Of a stretch of 36,281 nucleotides of DNA, positions 1 through 7,160 are shown piece by piece (the first letter of the stretch is position 1; every line of letters starts with the position of its first letter). This DNA comes from a virus. The position numbers and the translations under genes are program-made. Where the stretch lies: IMG/VR virus record IMGVR_UViG_3300021963_000352, positions 1 through 36,281 of that record. One strand, given 5' to 3'. A model generated the notes under the pieces. The model saw only the letters and a list, made by a program, of their open reading frames with translations. It had not been told where the DNA came from and ran no database searches.

Positions 1-359
1 ACTACCGTTGTTGTATTATGTGAAACTATGTTATTGGTATAATATATGTTTCCGCCATTAACATCAACCAAATCATACATATTAGATTTAGTTTCTGTAA
101 TCTCTATTGATGAAATTTTTTCTATACCTTCAGAAGTTTGGATTTCATCACCAACTACTAGGTCTTCACAAAATACTTGATTCCAGTTTTTGTCTATAAA
201 AATATGCTTATCAGCACATATTAAATATTTTCCAGATTCTGTAGTTACAATCCACTCATCATATTCTATAGTTTTTGCAATTCCAGAAAAATCTTGCCAC
301 CCGGATGGTGTCTCAACTTCCCACTGACTAGAATTAAATTGTTCTATAAATTTATTCAT
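1..359 (-). CDS. terL: Split-intein C-fragment (IntC) fused to C-terminal part of large terminase gp17 (partial, runs off window)
   Basis: This short gene is read from an ATG at 359-357 to the window edge. It encodes a 115-residue intein C-fragment (15-359) ending in the splice signature IVSHN, followed by C-extein residues T-T-T-V-V. These complete the Walker A loop (GK|TTTVV) of the packaging ATPase broken off in the gene at 1340-1738. The block B region is LICADKHIFI, with the conserved His but Ala in place of the usual Thr three residues before it. Blocks F and G are YDLVDVNGG...IVSHN. The +1 residue is Thr, a legal splice nucleophile. The N-terminal stretch (VETPSGWQDFSGIAK) resembles the equivalent part of the AceL-TerL IntC as I remember it. 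The ATG overlaps the endonuclease stop by eight bases (ATGAATAA) and has no evident Shine-Dalgarno sequence, so translational coupling is likely. The rest of the ATPase and nuclease domains lies outside the window. Confidence 0.9.
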   Translation of the reverse strand, partial: MNKFIEQFNSSQWEVETPSGWQDFSGIAKTIEYDEWIVTTESGKYLICADKHIFIDKNWNQVFCEDLVVGDEIQTSEGIEKISSIEITETKSNMYDLVDVNGGNIYYTNNIVSHNTTTV

Positions 360-1380
360 TTAAGAAATTTAAGCACTTTGATACACATTCATCCGGATTA
401 TTTTTATAATCCTCTTCTTTAATATGTAGCACATTATATCCAGAACTAATTAATATTTCATCACGAACACTATCCCTCAATTTATTTGGATTATCAATCT
501 TATGTTTATTATGCCAATATGTGCCATCAAATTCTATTATTTTTTTTAAGTTAATATCTATAAAATCGGGAAGAAGCATTCTATGAGAAGTCTTTAATCT
601 ATATTCATTGTTAATGCCACTATAATCCGGATTTTTATTATCATCTAATTCAGCGAAAAATATATTATTTTTTTCTATTAAATTATTGTAAATTTTCCAA
701 AATAATTCTTGGGAAACTTTAGAAAAGTTACTACACTTAGTTTTTTTACAACTATTTTTCCATTTCTCTTGCCTATCCACCCATCTTTGTATACCATCCT
801 CCTCCCCATATTTTTCAATGCATTTTTGGAGTGTAAATGTAGTTTGCCTTTCCCTTAGTTTTTCTTTTGCCTCACTTTCAGTAAAACCTCTTTTTATCCA
901 ATATTTTATTGTGGTACTATTGTTACCATTATTTTTAGTGGAATCTGAAACTTTTTTTATAAGTTTTTCTTTATCTATTTTATCCGAGTAAATGAATTTA
1001 TCTGAAAATGGTGAATATTTTCCGCCGTGATTATATGCCGGATTTTTATCTCCTTTTATTCTCTCCGATTGATACTGTATATAATTATTACTTCTAATAA
1101 TATTTCCGTGTTTACTTTTATATTCTAGTGTTGTGATTTTGTGAGTTCTTGTTATATGGGATGTTAAATCGTGTGCTATTAAACCACATATCTTACATTC
1201 CACTGCTCCTTCTTTTAACAATTGTTCTTGAGTTTTAATTAAACCATATTTAATTTTATATTCATTATAATTGTTATATCCGTGTTGTTTTCGGATATGG
1301 TTAGATAATTCTCTTCCTCCACATAAAACTTTTCCACAATCAAGACAAGTCAGAATTGTTTTCTTCCTCGATTTTGCCAT
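352..1380 (-). CDS. Homing endonuclease inside the fractured terminase intein (zinc fingers plus EDxHD/Vsr-like nuclease)
   Basis: This 342-aa free-standing endonuclease gene sits between the two intein halves. Residues 12-33 (C-x2-C...H-x4-H) and 62-80 (C-x2-C...H-x4-H) form two zinc-finger-like DNA-binding units. Residues 112-121 (KNPAYNHGGK) resemble a NUMOD3-type motif. Residues 159-210 have the YWIKRGFTESEAKEK...QTTFTLQKCIEKYGEEDG...RW pattern seen in phage homing endonucleases. The C-terminus (271-325: PDFID...IIEFDGTYWH...RDEILISSGY) is a Vsr-like/EDxHD nuclease fold with E283, D285 and H290 as likely catalytic residues. The start is set by a strong AGGAGA ribosome-binding site at 1386-1391. 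The first 41 bases overlap the end of the IntN gene in another frame, and the stop overlaps the IntC start. By family logic it should cut intein-free terL alleles at the P-loop and spread the cassette. Its exact cleavage site is not visible here. Confidence 0.9.
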   Translation of the reverse strand: MAKSRKKTILTCLDCGKVLCGGRELSNHIRKQHGYNNYNEYKIKYGLIKTQEQLLKEGAVECKICGLIAHDLTSHITRTHKITTLEYKSKHGNIIRSNNYIQYQSERIKGDKNPAYNHGGKYSPFSDKFIYSDKIDKEKLIKKVSDSTKNNGNNSTTIKYWIKRGFTESEAKEKLRERQTTFTLQKCIEKYGEEDGIQRWVDRQEKWKNSCKKTKCSNFSKVSQELFWKIYNNLIEKNNIFFAELDDNKNPDYSGINNEYRLKTSHRMLLPDFIDINLKKIIEFDGTYWHNKHKIDNPNKLRDSVRDEILISSGYNVLHIKEEDYKNNPDECVSKCLNFLNE

Positions 1381-1738
1381 AAAGTTCTCCTGCAGTTAGT
1401 TCTATAATTTCTCCGGTGATTTTATTTCTCACCTTCATAGATGTATTTATATGAAAGCACTTTCCAACTTGGCGTGGCATCTTCGCTATGTTAAATCTGT
1501 TCTTATGAAAGTTGCTGACTAATCTCTCCTGAAAGGGCCACATATTAAACTTAACAAGACCATCATCAACATTAACAATCTTGATGTATTTCTTGGCAAA
1601 ATAAACAGGGTCTTCCTTACAAGTTAAGAACTCAATAATTTGTTCTTCGGTAAATTGTATTGGAGTATTTGCTCTCTTTAGATTTGGGTTGGAGAGATAT
1701 GCATCACCTATCTTTAGTTGAATGTCTTGAATATCCAT
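1340..1738 (-). CDS. terL: Large terminase gp17, N-terminal fragment fused to split-intein N-fragment (IntN)
   Basis: This 132-aa protein has two parts. Residues 1-93 are the start of a T4 gp17-like packaging ATPase: the EEQIIEFLTCKEDPVYFAKKYIKI segment, an adenine-binding Q-motif-like FNMWPFQ, and the start of Walker A, MPRQVGK. At residue 94 (codon 1457-1459) the sequence changes to a Cys-initiated intein N-fragment of only 39 residues (CFHINTSMKV...), with block A and a TAGELYGKI stretch, then a stop. Split inteins usually break after block B, with about 100 residues in IntN. Here block B is in the C-fragment, so the split is of the atypical short-IntN kind. The fragment cannot be an ATPase alone, since the P-loop Thr and all later motifs are in the gene at 1-359. 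The start is five bases after the preceding gene and has only a weak AAGGAA-like signal. The last 41 bases double as the 5' end of the endonuclease gene. Confidence 0.92.
   Translation of the reverse strand: MDIQDIQLKIGDAYLSNPNLKRANTPIQFTEEQIIEFLTCKEDPVYFAKKYIKIVNVDDGLVKFNMWPFQERLVSNFHKNRFNIAKMPRQVGKCFHINTSMKVRNKITGEIIELTAGELYGKIEEENNSDLS
1386..1391 (-). promoter_or_regulatory. Shine-Dalgarno site for the homing endonuclease
   Basis: AGGAGA lies five bases before the ATG at 1380, within the IntN coding sequence (codons for the A-G-E-L stretch). It is stronger than the signals in front of either terminase fragment and decides the endonuclease start. Confidence 0.75.
1444..1451 (-). promoter_or_regulatory. 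Possible T4-type late promoter inside IntN
   Basis: The octamer TATAAATA lies on the minus strand about 63 bases upstream of the endonuclease ATG, within the codons for H-I-N-T near the start of IntN. It matches the T4 late-promoter consensus and could give the endonuclease its own transcript. In DNA this AT-rich the octamer is expected a few times per strand by chance, so position is the only extra support. Confidence 0.35.
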
Positions 1739-1743
1739 ATTAG

Positions 1744-2631
1744 TTAAGATAATTCCTTACAAGTAAAAGCAAACCAAACATCTAATTTGGTTGAGTTATC
1801 AACTCTTTTCATACAAAGTGTAAGCATATTTGGAGATGCTCCACCATGCATAGTTGATGGTCCTTCATCATCAGAAGTATTTTTTCCAATAATAACTCCA
1901 CTATGTCTCATGACAGAACTATTTTGTGTGAAGGTATTTCCTGCATTACTACTATACTTATCTTGATATACTCTATATTGTAATTTTGTTCCTAATGAAT
2001 TCCAAGCAGGAATTGCTGCTCCAGCAATATTAATATCACCCTCATACCACTCATAGATGATAGTACTTTGATTGGCATTATTATTTCCAATTTCATATTC
2101 CGTAATTTCTGCCAAATCTGCTATAGTAGTTCCAGAACTATTCACTCTAATACTCATTACGGGTCTCATTGTATCATCCATAGTCCAACCACGATGTGTA
2201 TTTGTTGCGTGATTGTTGAATGAATATAAACTGCCTTCAGATTGTTTGATAACTATAATATTATTAAAAGTTGATATACCTACTGGAAGATAAGGAATAC
2301 CCATATCCTGCAAAATACCACTTGAACCAACTTCTGTAATATGAGTATGTACTGGGTCTTGTGGAGTACTTGTGACTGATACTGTTGTTCCTACATTTAC
2401 ATCACCAGTAATCGTAATATTGGAAGAACCTAATGATACTGGAAATGGATTGTTGAATGTGACTGGAGAACCACCTTGATTAATCGCAACAAATCCAGTT
2501 GTTCCAATACCTACTGGAAATCTATTTGTTTCACTTACAACTTCTCCATCTTTAGTCGCAATCATTGGGACTTCAAAAAGACTTCTTTCTTGATTCAGAA
2601 AGTCCTGCGTATTCTTATTAAACTGTGCCAT
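1744..2631 (-). CDS. Predicted virion-associated protein of unknown function, 295 aa
   Basis: I do not recognise this protein by name. It has no signal peptide or membrane segment. The N-terminal 100 residues are rich in Gly, Thr, Ser and Val (FPVGIGTTGFVAI..., FPVSLGSSNITITGDVNV), the composition of the neighbouring virion proteins and typical of beta-structured fibre or decoration proteins. The remainder (residues 110-295) reads as a compact globular domain, with Trp/Tyr-rich segments near YEWYEGDIN and a Cys-containing end (LTLCMKR...FAFTCKEL). It lies two bases after the 104-aa gene and five bases before terL, in the same late transcription unit, so a structural or packaging-associated role is likely by position. 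Confidence is high that it is a gene and low on function. Confidence 0.75.
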   Translation of the reverse strand: MAQFNKNTQDFLNQERSLFEVPMIATKDGEVVSETNRFPVGIGTTGFVAINQGGSPVTFNNPFPVSLGSSNITITGDVNVGTTVSVTSTPQDPVHTHITEVGSSGILQDMGIPYLPVGISTFNNIIVIKQSEGSLYSFNNHATNTHRGWTMDDTMRPVMSIRVNSSGTTIADLAEITEYEIGNNNANQSTIIYEWYEGDINIAGAAIPAWNSLGTKLQYRVYQDKYSSNAGNTFTQNSSVMRHSGVIIGKNTSDDEGPSTMHGGASPNMLTLCMKRVDNSTKLDVWFAFTCKELS

Positions 2632-2633
2632 AA

Positions 2634-2948
2634 TTAATCAGTCCAAGTTAGTCTTTCTGGTTGATATCTTTGTGAGTTCTTAATTTTTAAAGAATTTGTT
2701 GTTTGGGGGTAAATGTTATGTACAATTGCTCCTGGATATTCTCCCTGAAGTTGCTCCGCAAGTTGATTTTTGTTCAACATCTTGCCTTCAACTTCTAATC
2801 TATACATTTTACCTTCCCAAACTATATCTGCGGTAAAAGATTCTCCAACGGGTTCTGATTGAGATTCTGAACCATTCATATAAAGATTGCCGTTGAAATT
2901 TCCGGCAATATTAACACTTTCTGAAATAAACTGATTGAAGGATTTCAT
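2634..2948 (-). CDS. Small conserved-type phage protein, 104 aa
   Basis: This 104-aa acidic protein begins MKSFNQFISESVN. An N-terminus of this kind (MKxFxxFISE) recurs in T4-like cyanophage virion and capsid-associated proteins. The middle has a short beta segment (FTADIVWEGKMYRLEVEGKML) and an amphipathic stretch (NKNQLAEQLQGEYPGA). No catalytic motif is seen. It starts one base after the stop of the 504-aa gene and ends two bases before the 295-aa gene, so the three are translated from one message. The shared peptide may be a sorting or prohead-targeting tag, which is inference only. Confidence 0.65.
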   Translation of the reverse strand: MKSFNQFISESVNIAGNFNGNLYMNGSESQSEPVGESFTADIVWEGKMYRLEVEGKMLNKNQLAEQLQGEYPGAIVHNIYPQTTNSLKIKNSQRYQPERLTWTD

Positions 2949-2949
2949 T

Positions 2950-4464
2950 TTAGTTACAGTTCCACTTTCTTAGGGATAATGTCTTTCTTGTTGGACGACC
3001 TTTTTCATCTTTCGTAGGTCCAGGCATTCCACTCATACGAGCACAGAATGATTTTCTGCGTTTTGCATCCTTAGAACCGGGTTTTAATTTTGATGGTTTA
3101 GTAGTAACGGCAGTTTGCAATTTTGAACCTGGATTTTCTTTTCTATAAGATGCAACTCCTGCTGCGTTTAAACCACCCTCAGGATTTTTACCTGCTTTTC
3201 TTTGCCAGGCAGCGGATGCTTCAATCATAAAGTTTCCAAAAGTTTTTCCTTCTCCAAGAATTCTACTTCCAATACCTCTTGTCGCTCTTAGAGGTTCTGG
3301 TTTCATAATATCAATAAACTCCACATAAGGATTTCCATTCGCATCTTCAATTGAAACTGATTCTTCAACACAGTTTGGAACTATTTTTTTACCTTTCTTC
3401 TTCATCCCAACTTGCTTATAACCTTTCCAACACGCCTCTTTAACGTCGTGTTCTCCACTATCTAGGTAGTCAGCAGCGGCATCAATATAATCTGCTGCCT
3501 TTGTAATTTTTGATTGAACCCATGCCTCAATATTGCCTTCACCATTCAATTTACCACGGAGTCTTTTTGCCGCAGAAATAATTGTAGAGAGTTCAGAACG
3601 AGCCATAGAATATTCGTGGTCTGGTTCTTTAGACTCATTTGCCGGATGAACCTGGGCAATACTAAACTTTATTTGATTCTGGGATAAACTTGATGGTATT
3701 GAGAACATATCCCAATACTTGGGACCATATCTACATTCTTCTCTAGTCTCATCTTTCTCACATTTGGGGCAATATCTAGTCATTTGTGTCTCCTCTGTTT
3801 TAGTTCCCCAATTGGCGGCACCAACTTTACGACATTTTACAAGTGCTCCAGAAGCATATGCTGAAGGCCAAACATCATACCTTGATTTAACTTTTTTATA
3901 ACAAGCGTCTTTTGTGCCGCTTCCCTTACCTTTAACATCTGATTCTTCGTTCATTTTCTTTTTAGAGGAATCTGTAGAAACATAAGTTGGTTTAGCGGCA
4001 CCTGATTTTGATTGTTGGTTTTTATCTGCTGCTTTCTTTCTTCTTGAGGCAGATAATCTTTCTTCTTTAGTCATACTTTCTCTTTTTTCGGAAGAAACGC
4101 ATTTAGGAACACCTTCTCCAGGTTCATCACTCGCACAGGTTCCTCCAGTAACAACATTTACCCAACCAGGTTTTCCTCCTTTTGATTTGGAGTCTCCAAA
4201 CCATTTATTGAGATTTCCCTCCTTCACATCTTTAAAGTTTTTATGCTCTTTTCTAGCATCAGACTCCATCTTTTTCAACTTAGTGTAATAATCTGGAAAC
4301 TCGTCAAGATGTTGGAGAGCAATATCAGCGGCAAGATCTTTATCTTTAGTATGCTCCTTTTCAATAGCAATACCCATCTTAAGTTGATTTCTTACAAAAG
4401 AAATATCCTGACGATGCTTTTTCGCAATACTCTCAACCGTATGGTGGGGTTTTAATTTGGGCAC
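2950..4464 (-). CDS. Multi-domain protein with DUF5661-, DUF5872- and DUF6321-like modules, 504 aa
   Basis: This basic 504-aa protein is built from several small modules. Residues 1-75 (HTVESIAKKH...FVRNQLKMGIAIEKEHTKD...ALQHLDEFPDYYTKL) match the DUF5661 pattern, a helical domain of phage and environmental proteins. Residues 85-150 (NKWFGDSKSKGGKPGW...) and 175-220 (KDACYKKVKSRYDVWPSAYASGA) have the Lys- and Cys-rich DUF5872-like look. Residues 225-245 hold a CPKCEKDETREEC cluster that could bind zinc. The C-terminus (430-504: GGLNAAGVASYR...SKLKPGSKDAKRRKSFCARM) is DUF6321-like. Highly basic, Cys-containing modules suggest nucleic-acid contact, possibly a packaged or packaging-associated protein, since it lies between gp16 and gp17. 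The real role is unknown. Domain names are from pattern memory and need a profile search. Confidence 0.72.
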   Translation of the reverse strand: MPKLKPHHTVESIAKKHRQDISFVRNQLKMGIAIEKEHTKDKDLAADIALQHLDEFPDYYTKLKKMESDARKEHKNFKDVKEGNLNKWFGDSKSKGGKPGWVNVVTGGTCASDEPGEGVPKCVSSEKRESMTKEERLSASRRKKAADKNQQSKSGAAKPTYVSTDSSKKKMNEESDVKGKGSGTKDACYKKVKSRYDVWPSAYASGALVKCRKVGAANWGTKTEETQMTRYCPKCEKDETREECRYGPKYWDMFSIPSSLSQNQIKFSIAQVHPANESKEPDHEYSMARSELSTIISAAKRLRGKLNGEGNIEAWVQSKITKAADYIDAAADYLDSGEHDVKEACWKGYKQVGMKKKGKKIVPNCVEESVSIEDANGNPYVEFIDIMKPEPLRATRGIGSRILGEGKTFGNFMIEASAAWQRKAGKNPEGGLNAAGVASYRKENPGSKLQTAVTTKPSKLKPGSKDAKRRKSFCARMSGMPGPTKDEKGRPTRKTLSLRKWNCN

Positions 4465-4476
4465 TTTAGGAAAACA

Positions 4477-4899
4477 CTATTCTTTATTATTTAGAAAACC
4501 TTGCTTCAGTATTTTTGAAAGTTCGGAAGTTGAACCAATAAAAACAGCATTATTAGTAACATTATTTGAAACTTTAGTATTATCTTCTTCAACATCCTTC
4601 AGTTTTTTCTGTAGGTCTATAAGTTTATCAGTAGTATCAGCAACACTTTTAATCAATTGCCCTGCCACTTCGTATGCTCTTGGACTTCCACCATCACTGG
4701 CAAGTTCCATAATTCCATTAATTGCTTCTTGACCTTTTTCAATTAATGAATATAGATTTGCCCTAGTATATTCATAATCTTTTTTTATATCATTATTCTG
4801 TGTTGGAATAATATCTATTGGTGTAATAGATTTCTCTACCTCAACAATACTACTTTCAATATTCAGTGCTTTATCTAAATCCTCATAATTATTTTTCAT
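4477..4899 (-). CDS. gp16: Small terminase subunit, gp16-like
   Basis: This 140-aa protein is taken as the TerS partner of gp17, which recognises DNA for packaging. The central region (residues 44-105: YTRANLYSLIEKGQEAINGIMELAS...SPRAYEVAGQLIKSVADTTDKLIDLQKKLKDV) is long alpha-helical and coiled-coil-like, as expected for the oligomerising core of T4-type TerS. This segment is the recognisable hallmark of cyanomyovirus gp16. It is shorter than T4 gp16 (164 aa). It begins six bases after gp15 and is separated from gp17 by three other genes, unlike T4, where 16 and 17 are adjacent. Confidence 0.85.
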   Translation of the reverse strand: MKNNYEDLDKALNIESSIVEVEKSITPIDIIPTQNNDIKKDYEYTRANLYSLIEKGQEAINGIMELASDGGSPRAYEVAGQLIKSVADTTDKLIDLQKKLKDVEEDNTKVSNNVTNNAVFIGSTSELSKILKQGFLNNKE

Positions 4900-4905
4900 A
4901 ATATA

Positions 4906-5706
4906 TTAGATATCACTTTGTTGAGTTGGACTATATGTTCTAGCATCGCCAAATGTTTCCCATGTTTCATTAAATCCAAAATCATCATCTGGTCCCGCAT
5001 CTATTGGGTCTGGAACAAGAGTATATCTCATTTCTCTCTTGGCAGTTGTAGTATCGGTACTAGTATACATATCAACCTGAACCTTACGAATAAGACCCTC
5101 TGTACTATCAGAAATTGGTCCGAATAGGTAGGTCTTTGCTGTGAAATTTAAAGTATATATTAGGGTTCTCCGAGTTGAATAGTCCCCTTCATAATCATCG
5201 GTAAAGGATACACTATCTAAAACCACAGGAATATCTCTTTTTTCTCCGATAGAATCTATCAAATCTACTGTCAGATTAAATGCTGGTTGAAAATTTGGAA
5301 GAATCTGTTCTACTATTTGTAGAGCATCATCTTGCAACTTAGTCATAATATTTAATTGAAATCCAATATTATATGGAACTGGCATATAAACTTTTTTTAT
5401 AGTATCACCATTACCACAAGTTTTAAATGTTTGAGTTACATTTGCCTTTCTTGTGGAATCATACTGAATAGAAGTCATTTCAAATGATATTCTTGGTAAT
5501 GTAATAGCAACTGGTTTATTCAATTTCTCTTGCTGCTCAATCTTTGCAAGAAATTTTTGCATAGGTCCATATCCCAACGGAACCCTCATATCTGAAATAA
5601 TATCATTATCATTATTTTTATGTTTAATAAAAATTGTATTGAAAAGTGTTCCGAAAGCAATTATTGTCTTCCTAGTAATCTGGTGATAATAATATTTTCC
5701 TAGCAT
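4906..5706 (-). CDS. gp15: Tail completion and sheath stabiliser protein, gp15-like
   Basis: This 266-aa protein is close to T4 gp15 (272 aa), the hexameric protein that caps the tail tube and sheath and joins the tail to the neck. The N-terminus (MLGKYYYHQITRKTIIAFGTLFNTIFIKH) and the following DMRVPLGYGPMQKFLAKIE and ITLPRISFEMTSIQYD stretches are typical of the family. The C-terminal 25 residues are acidic and probably flexible (DDDFGFNETWETFGD). It shares one base with the end of gp14, indicating translational coupling within the neck operon. Confidence 0.88.
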   Translation of the reverse strand: MLGKYYYHQITRKTIIAFGTLFNTIFIKHKNNDNDIISDMRVPLGYGPMQKFLAKIEQQEKLNKPVAITLPRISFEMTSIQYDSTRKANVTQTFKTCGNGDTIKKVYMPVPYNIGFQLNIMTKLQDDALQIVEQILPNFQPAFNLTVDLIDSIGEKRDIPVVLDSVSFTDDYEGDYSTRRTLIYTLNFTAKTYLFGPISDSTEGLIRKVQVDMYTSTDTTTAKREMRYTLVPDPIDAGPDDDFGFNETWETFGDARTYSPTQQSDI

Positions 5707-7160
5707 TAGTATATACCAAATGGGTTCGATTCACTGAAATCAATTATCAAATCTGCTTCATCCTCTATCTCATCATTTTGGGAATATTTATCATTTGTGG
5801 TATCCAAATTATATGACTTTAACGTATATACTGCAGATGATGCAGATCCCACAATTACTTCATTTTCACTAAAGGTTCCACTATTTAGATAGACTCTTAA
5901 AGTCTTATCAATATCTTTTCCTGGATTATTCCAATATTTAACTATTGCCGAAGTTCCAGACAAACTTCCTACCACTTCTTCGGAAATAATATAAGTACCA
6001 AATCCAATTATTGGTGGTGCCGATACTGTTATTGTTGGTTGGGAAGTATAACCTGATCCTGCATTAATGAGTAGAACTTCAGAAAGTCTACCAGAAGAAA
6101 TTTTTGCAATTGCAGTGGCAGTTACACCCACACCTACAGGAGGATTTATAGTTATAATTGGTGGAGTATAATATCTATCTCCTCTATCAGTAACTTGAAT
6201 TTTGTTAATAATACCAGTTGCTATGTTACTAATTGCGGAAGCCCCTGTTCCCCCACCACCAGATATTGTAACTGTTGGTGCAACACTATATCCATATCCG
6301 GTATTTGTAATTAAAATTCTATCGATAGACCTAACTCCACCTATAGAAGTTGTTATGGCAACAGCAGTTGCCCTGGAAGAATTCACATCTAATTCAGATG
6401 TACCTAAAAATTGATTAAAATATAATCCCAAATTGGGTGGAGCACTTATAGAAACAATGGGTGTCCCACTATAACCATATCCATCATTAGTCACTATAAT
6501 TTGATTTACTCCACCATATGGACTAATAATTGCCTCACATTTGGCAGTTCCTCCAAATGCAACTAATTTTAGATCAGTTATATATCCAGTATCGGATAGT
6601 GTGGATTCAATTTCTTCGACACCAGTACTAATTTCTTCATCCTCATATTCAAATAATTCACATTTCAATTCATACACATAATTTTTTCCTAATTGGTAGA
6701 AAGGATTTTCAAATTCTATGTGCTTTATTTCGAAAATTCGTTCTCCTAAGGGAAAATAAATTAAATCACCTTCTTTTGGTCTAGTGGAGAAAATTAAACT
6801 TTCTCCAGGTGAATAATTTGGTTCTCCTGCTATTATTTCCGATAAAAATGGACTTATAAATTCTTCAAATCTCTCTCTAGAAATAACAAGTGATAATTCA
6901 TTTTTCAGAGAAATTCCAAATTTGGACATAATATCACTACCAAGAGAATAACCATCATAATTATTTAAATATGCTTCAATAATAAAATTGTCATCAAATT
7001 TTGATGACTGCACTTCTCTGATAATATTATCAGTTTTTAATAATTTTCTGGGAATATAATATACTTCAATCCCGAACATTCTCAAATGCTCGTTTACTAA
7101 ATCTTGAACTAAACTTTGTTCTGTGGGTGAACCTTGAAGAAAGAAGGGATTGAGTGCCAT
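5706..7160 (-). CDS. gp14: Neck protein gp14-like, enlarged by a GxGY beta-repeat insertion
   Basis: This neck or head-completion protein (gp14) is 484 aa, against 256 aa in T4. Residues 1-175 (MALNPFFLQGSPTEQSLVQDLVNEHLRMFGIEVYYIPRK...) are clear gp14, and the C-terminal 70 residues, ending SNPFGIY, look like the family's other end. Between them, roughly residues 195-400 hold four degenerate copies of a short beta unit, I-x-I-x-x-G-x-GY-x-x-x-P-x-I-x-I, with cores at NDGYGYSGTPIVSI, NTGYGYSVAPTVTI, DRGDRYYTPPIITI and NAGSGYTSQPTITV. The same unit occurs in gp7, gp8 and the DUF4815 protein, so it is probably a surface-exposed module added to the neck. It overlaps gp13 by one base. Confidence 0.88.
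   Translation of the reverse strand: MALNPFFLQGSPTEQSLVQDLVNEHLRMFGIEVYYIPRKLLKTDNIIREVQSSKFDDNFIIEAYLNNYDGYSLGSDIMSKFGISLKNELSLVISRERFEEFISPFLSEIIAGEPNYSPGESLIFSTRPKEGDLIYFPLGERIFEIKHIEFENPFYQLGKNYVYELKCELFEYEDEEISTGVEEIESTLSDTGYITDLKLVAFGGTAKCEAIISPYGGVNQIIVTNDGYGYSGTPIVSISAPPNLGLYFNQFLGTSELDVNSSRATAVAITTSIGGVRSIDRILITNTGYGYSVAPTVTISGGGGTGASAISNIATGIINKIQVTDRGDRYYTPPIITINPPVGVGVTATAIAKISSGRLSEVLLINAGSGYTSQPTITVSAPPIIGFGTYIISEEVVGSLSGTSAIVKYWNNPGKDIDKTLRVYLNSGTFSENEVIVGSASSAVYTLKSYNLDTTNDKYSQNDEIEDEADLIIDFSESNPFGIY

Noticed and set aside
1340-1738. Terminase fragment as a simple pseudogene or frameshift
   Set aside because: The sequence changes to a Cys-initiated intein exactly at the P-loop, and the missing extein residues reappear after IVSHN at 1-14. 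Both halves are intact, so decay is a poor explanation.
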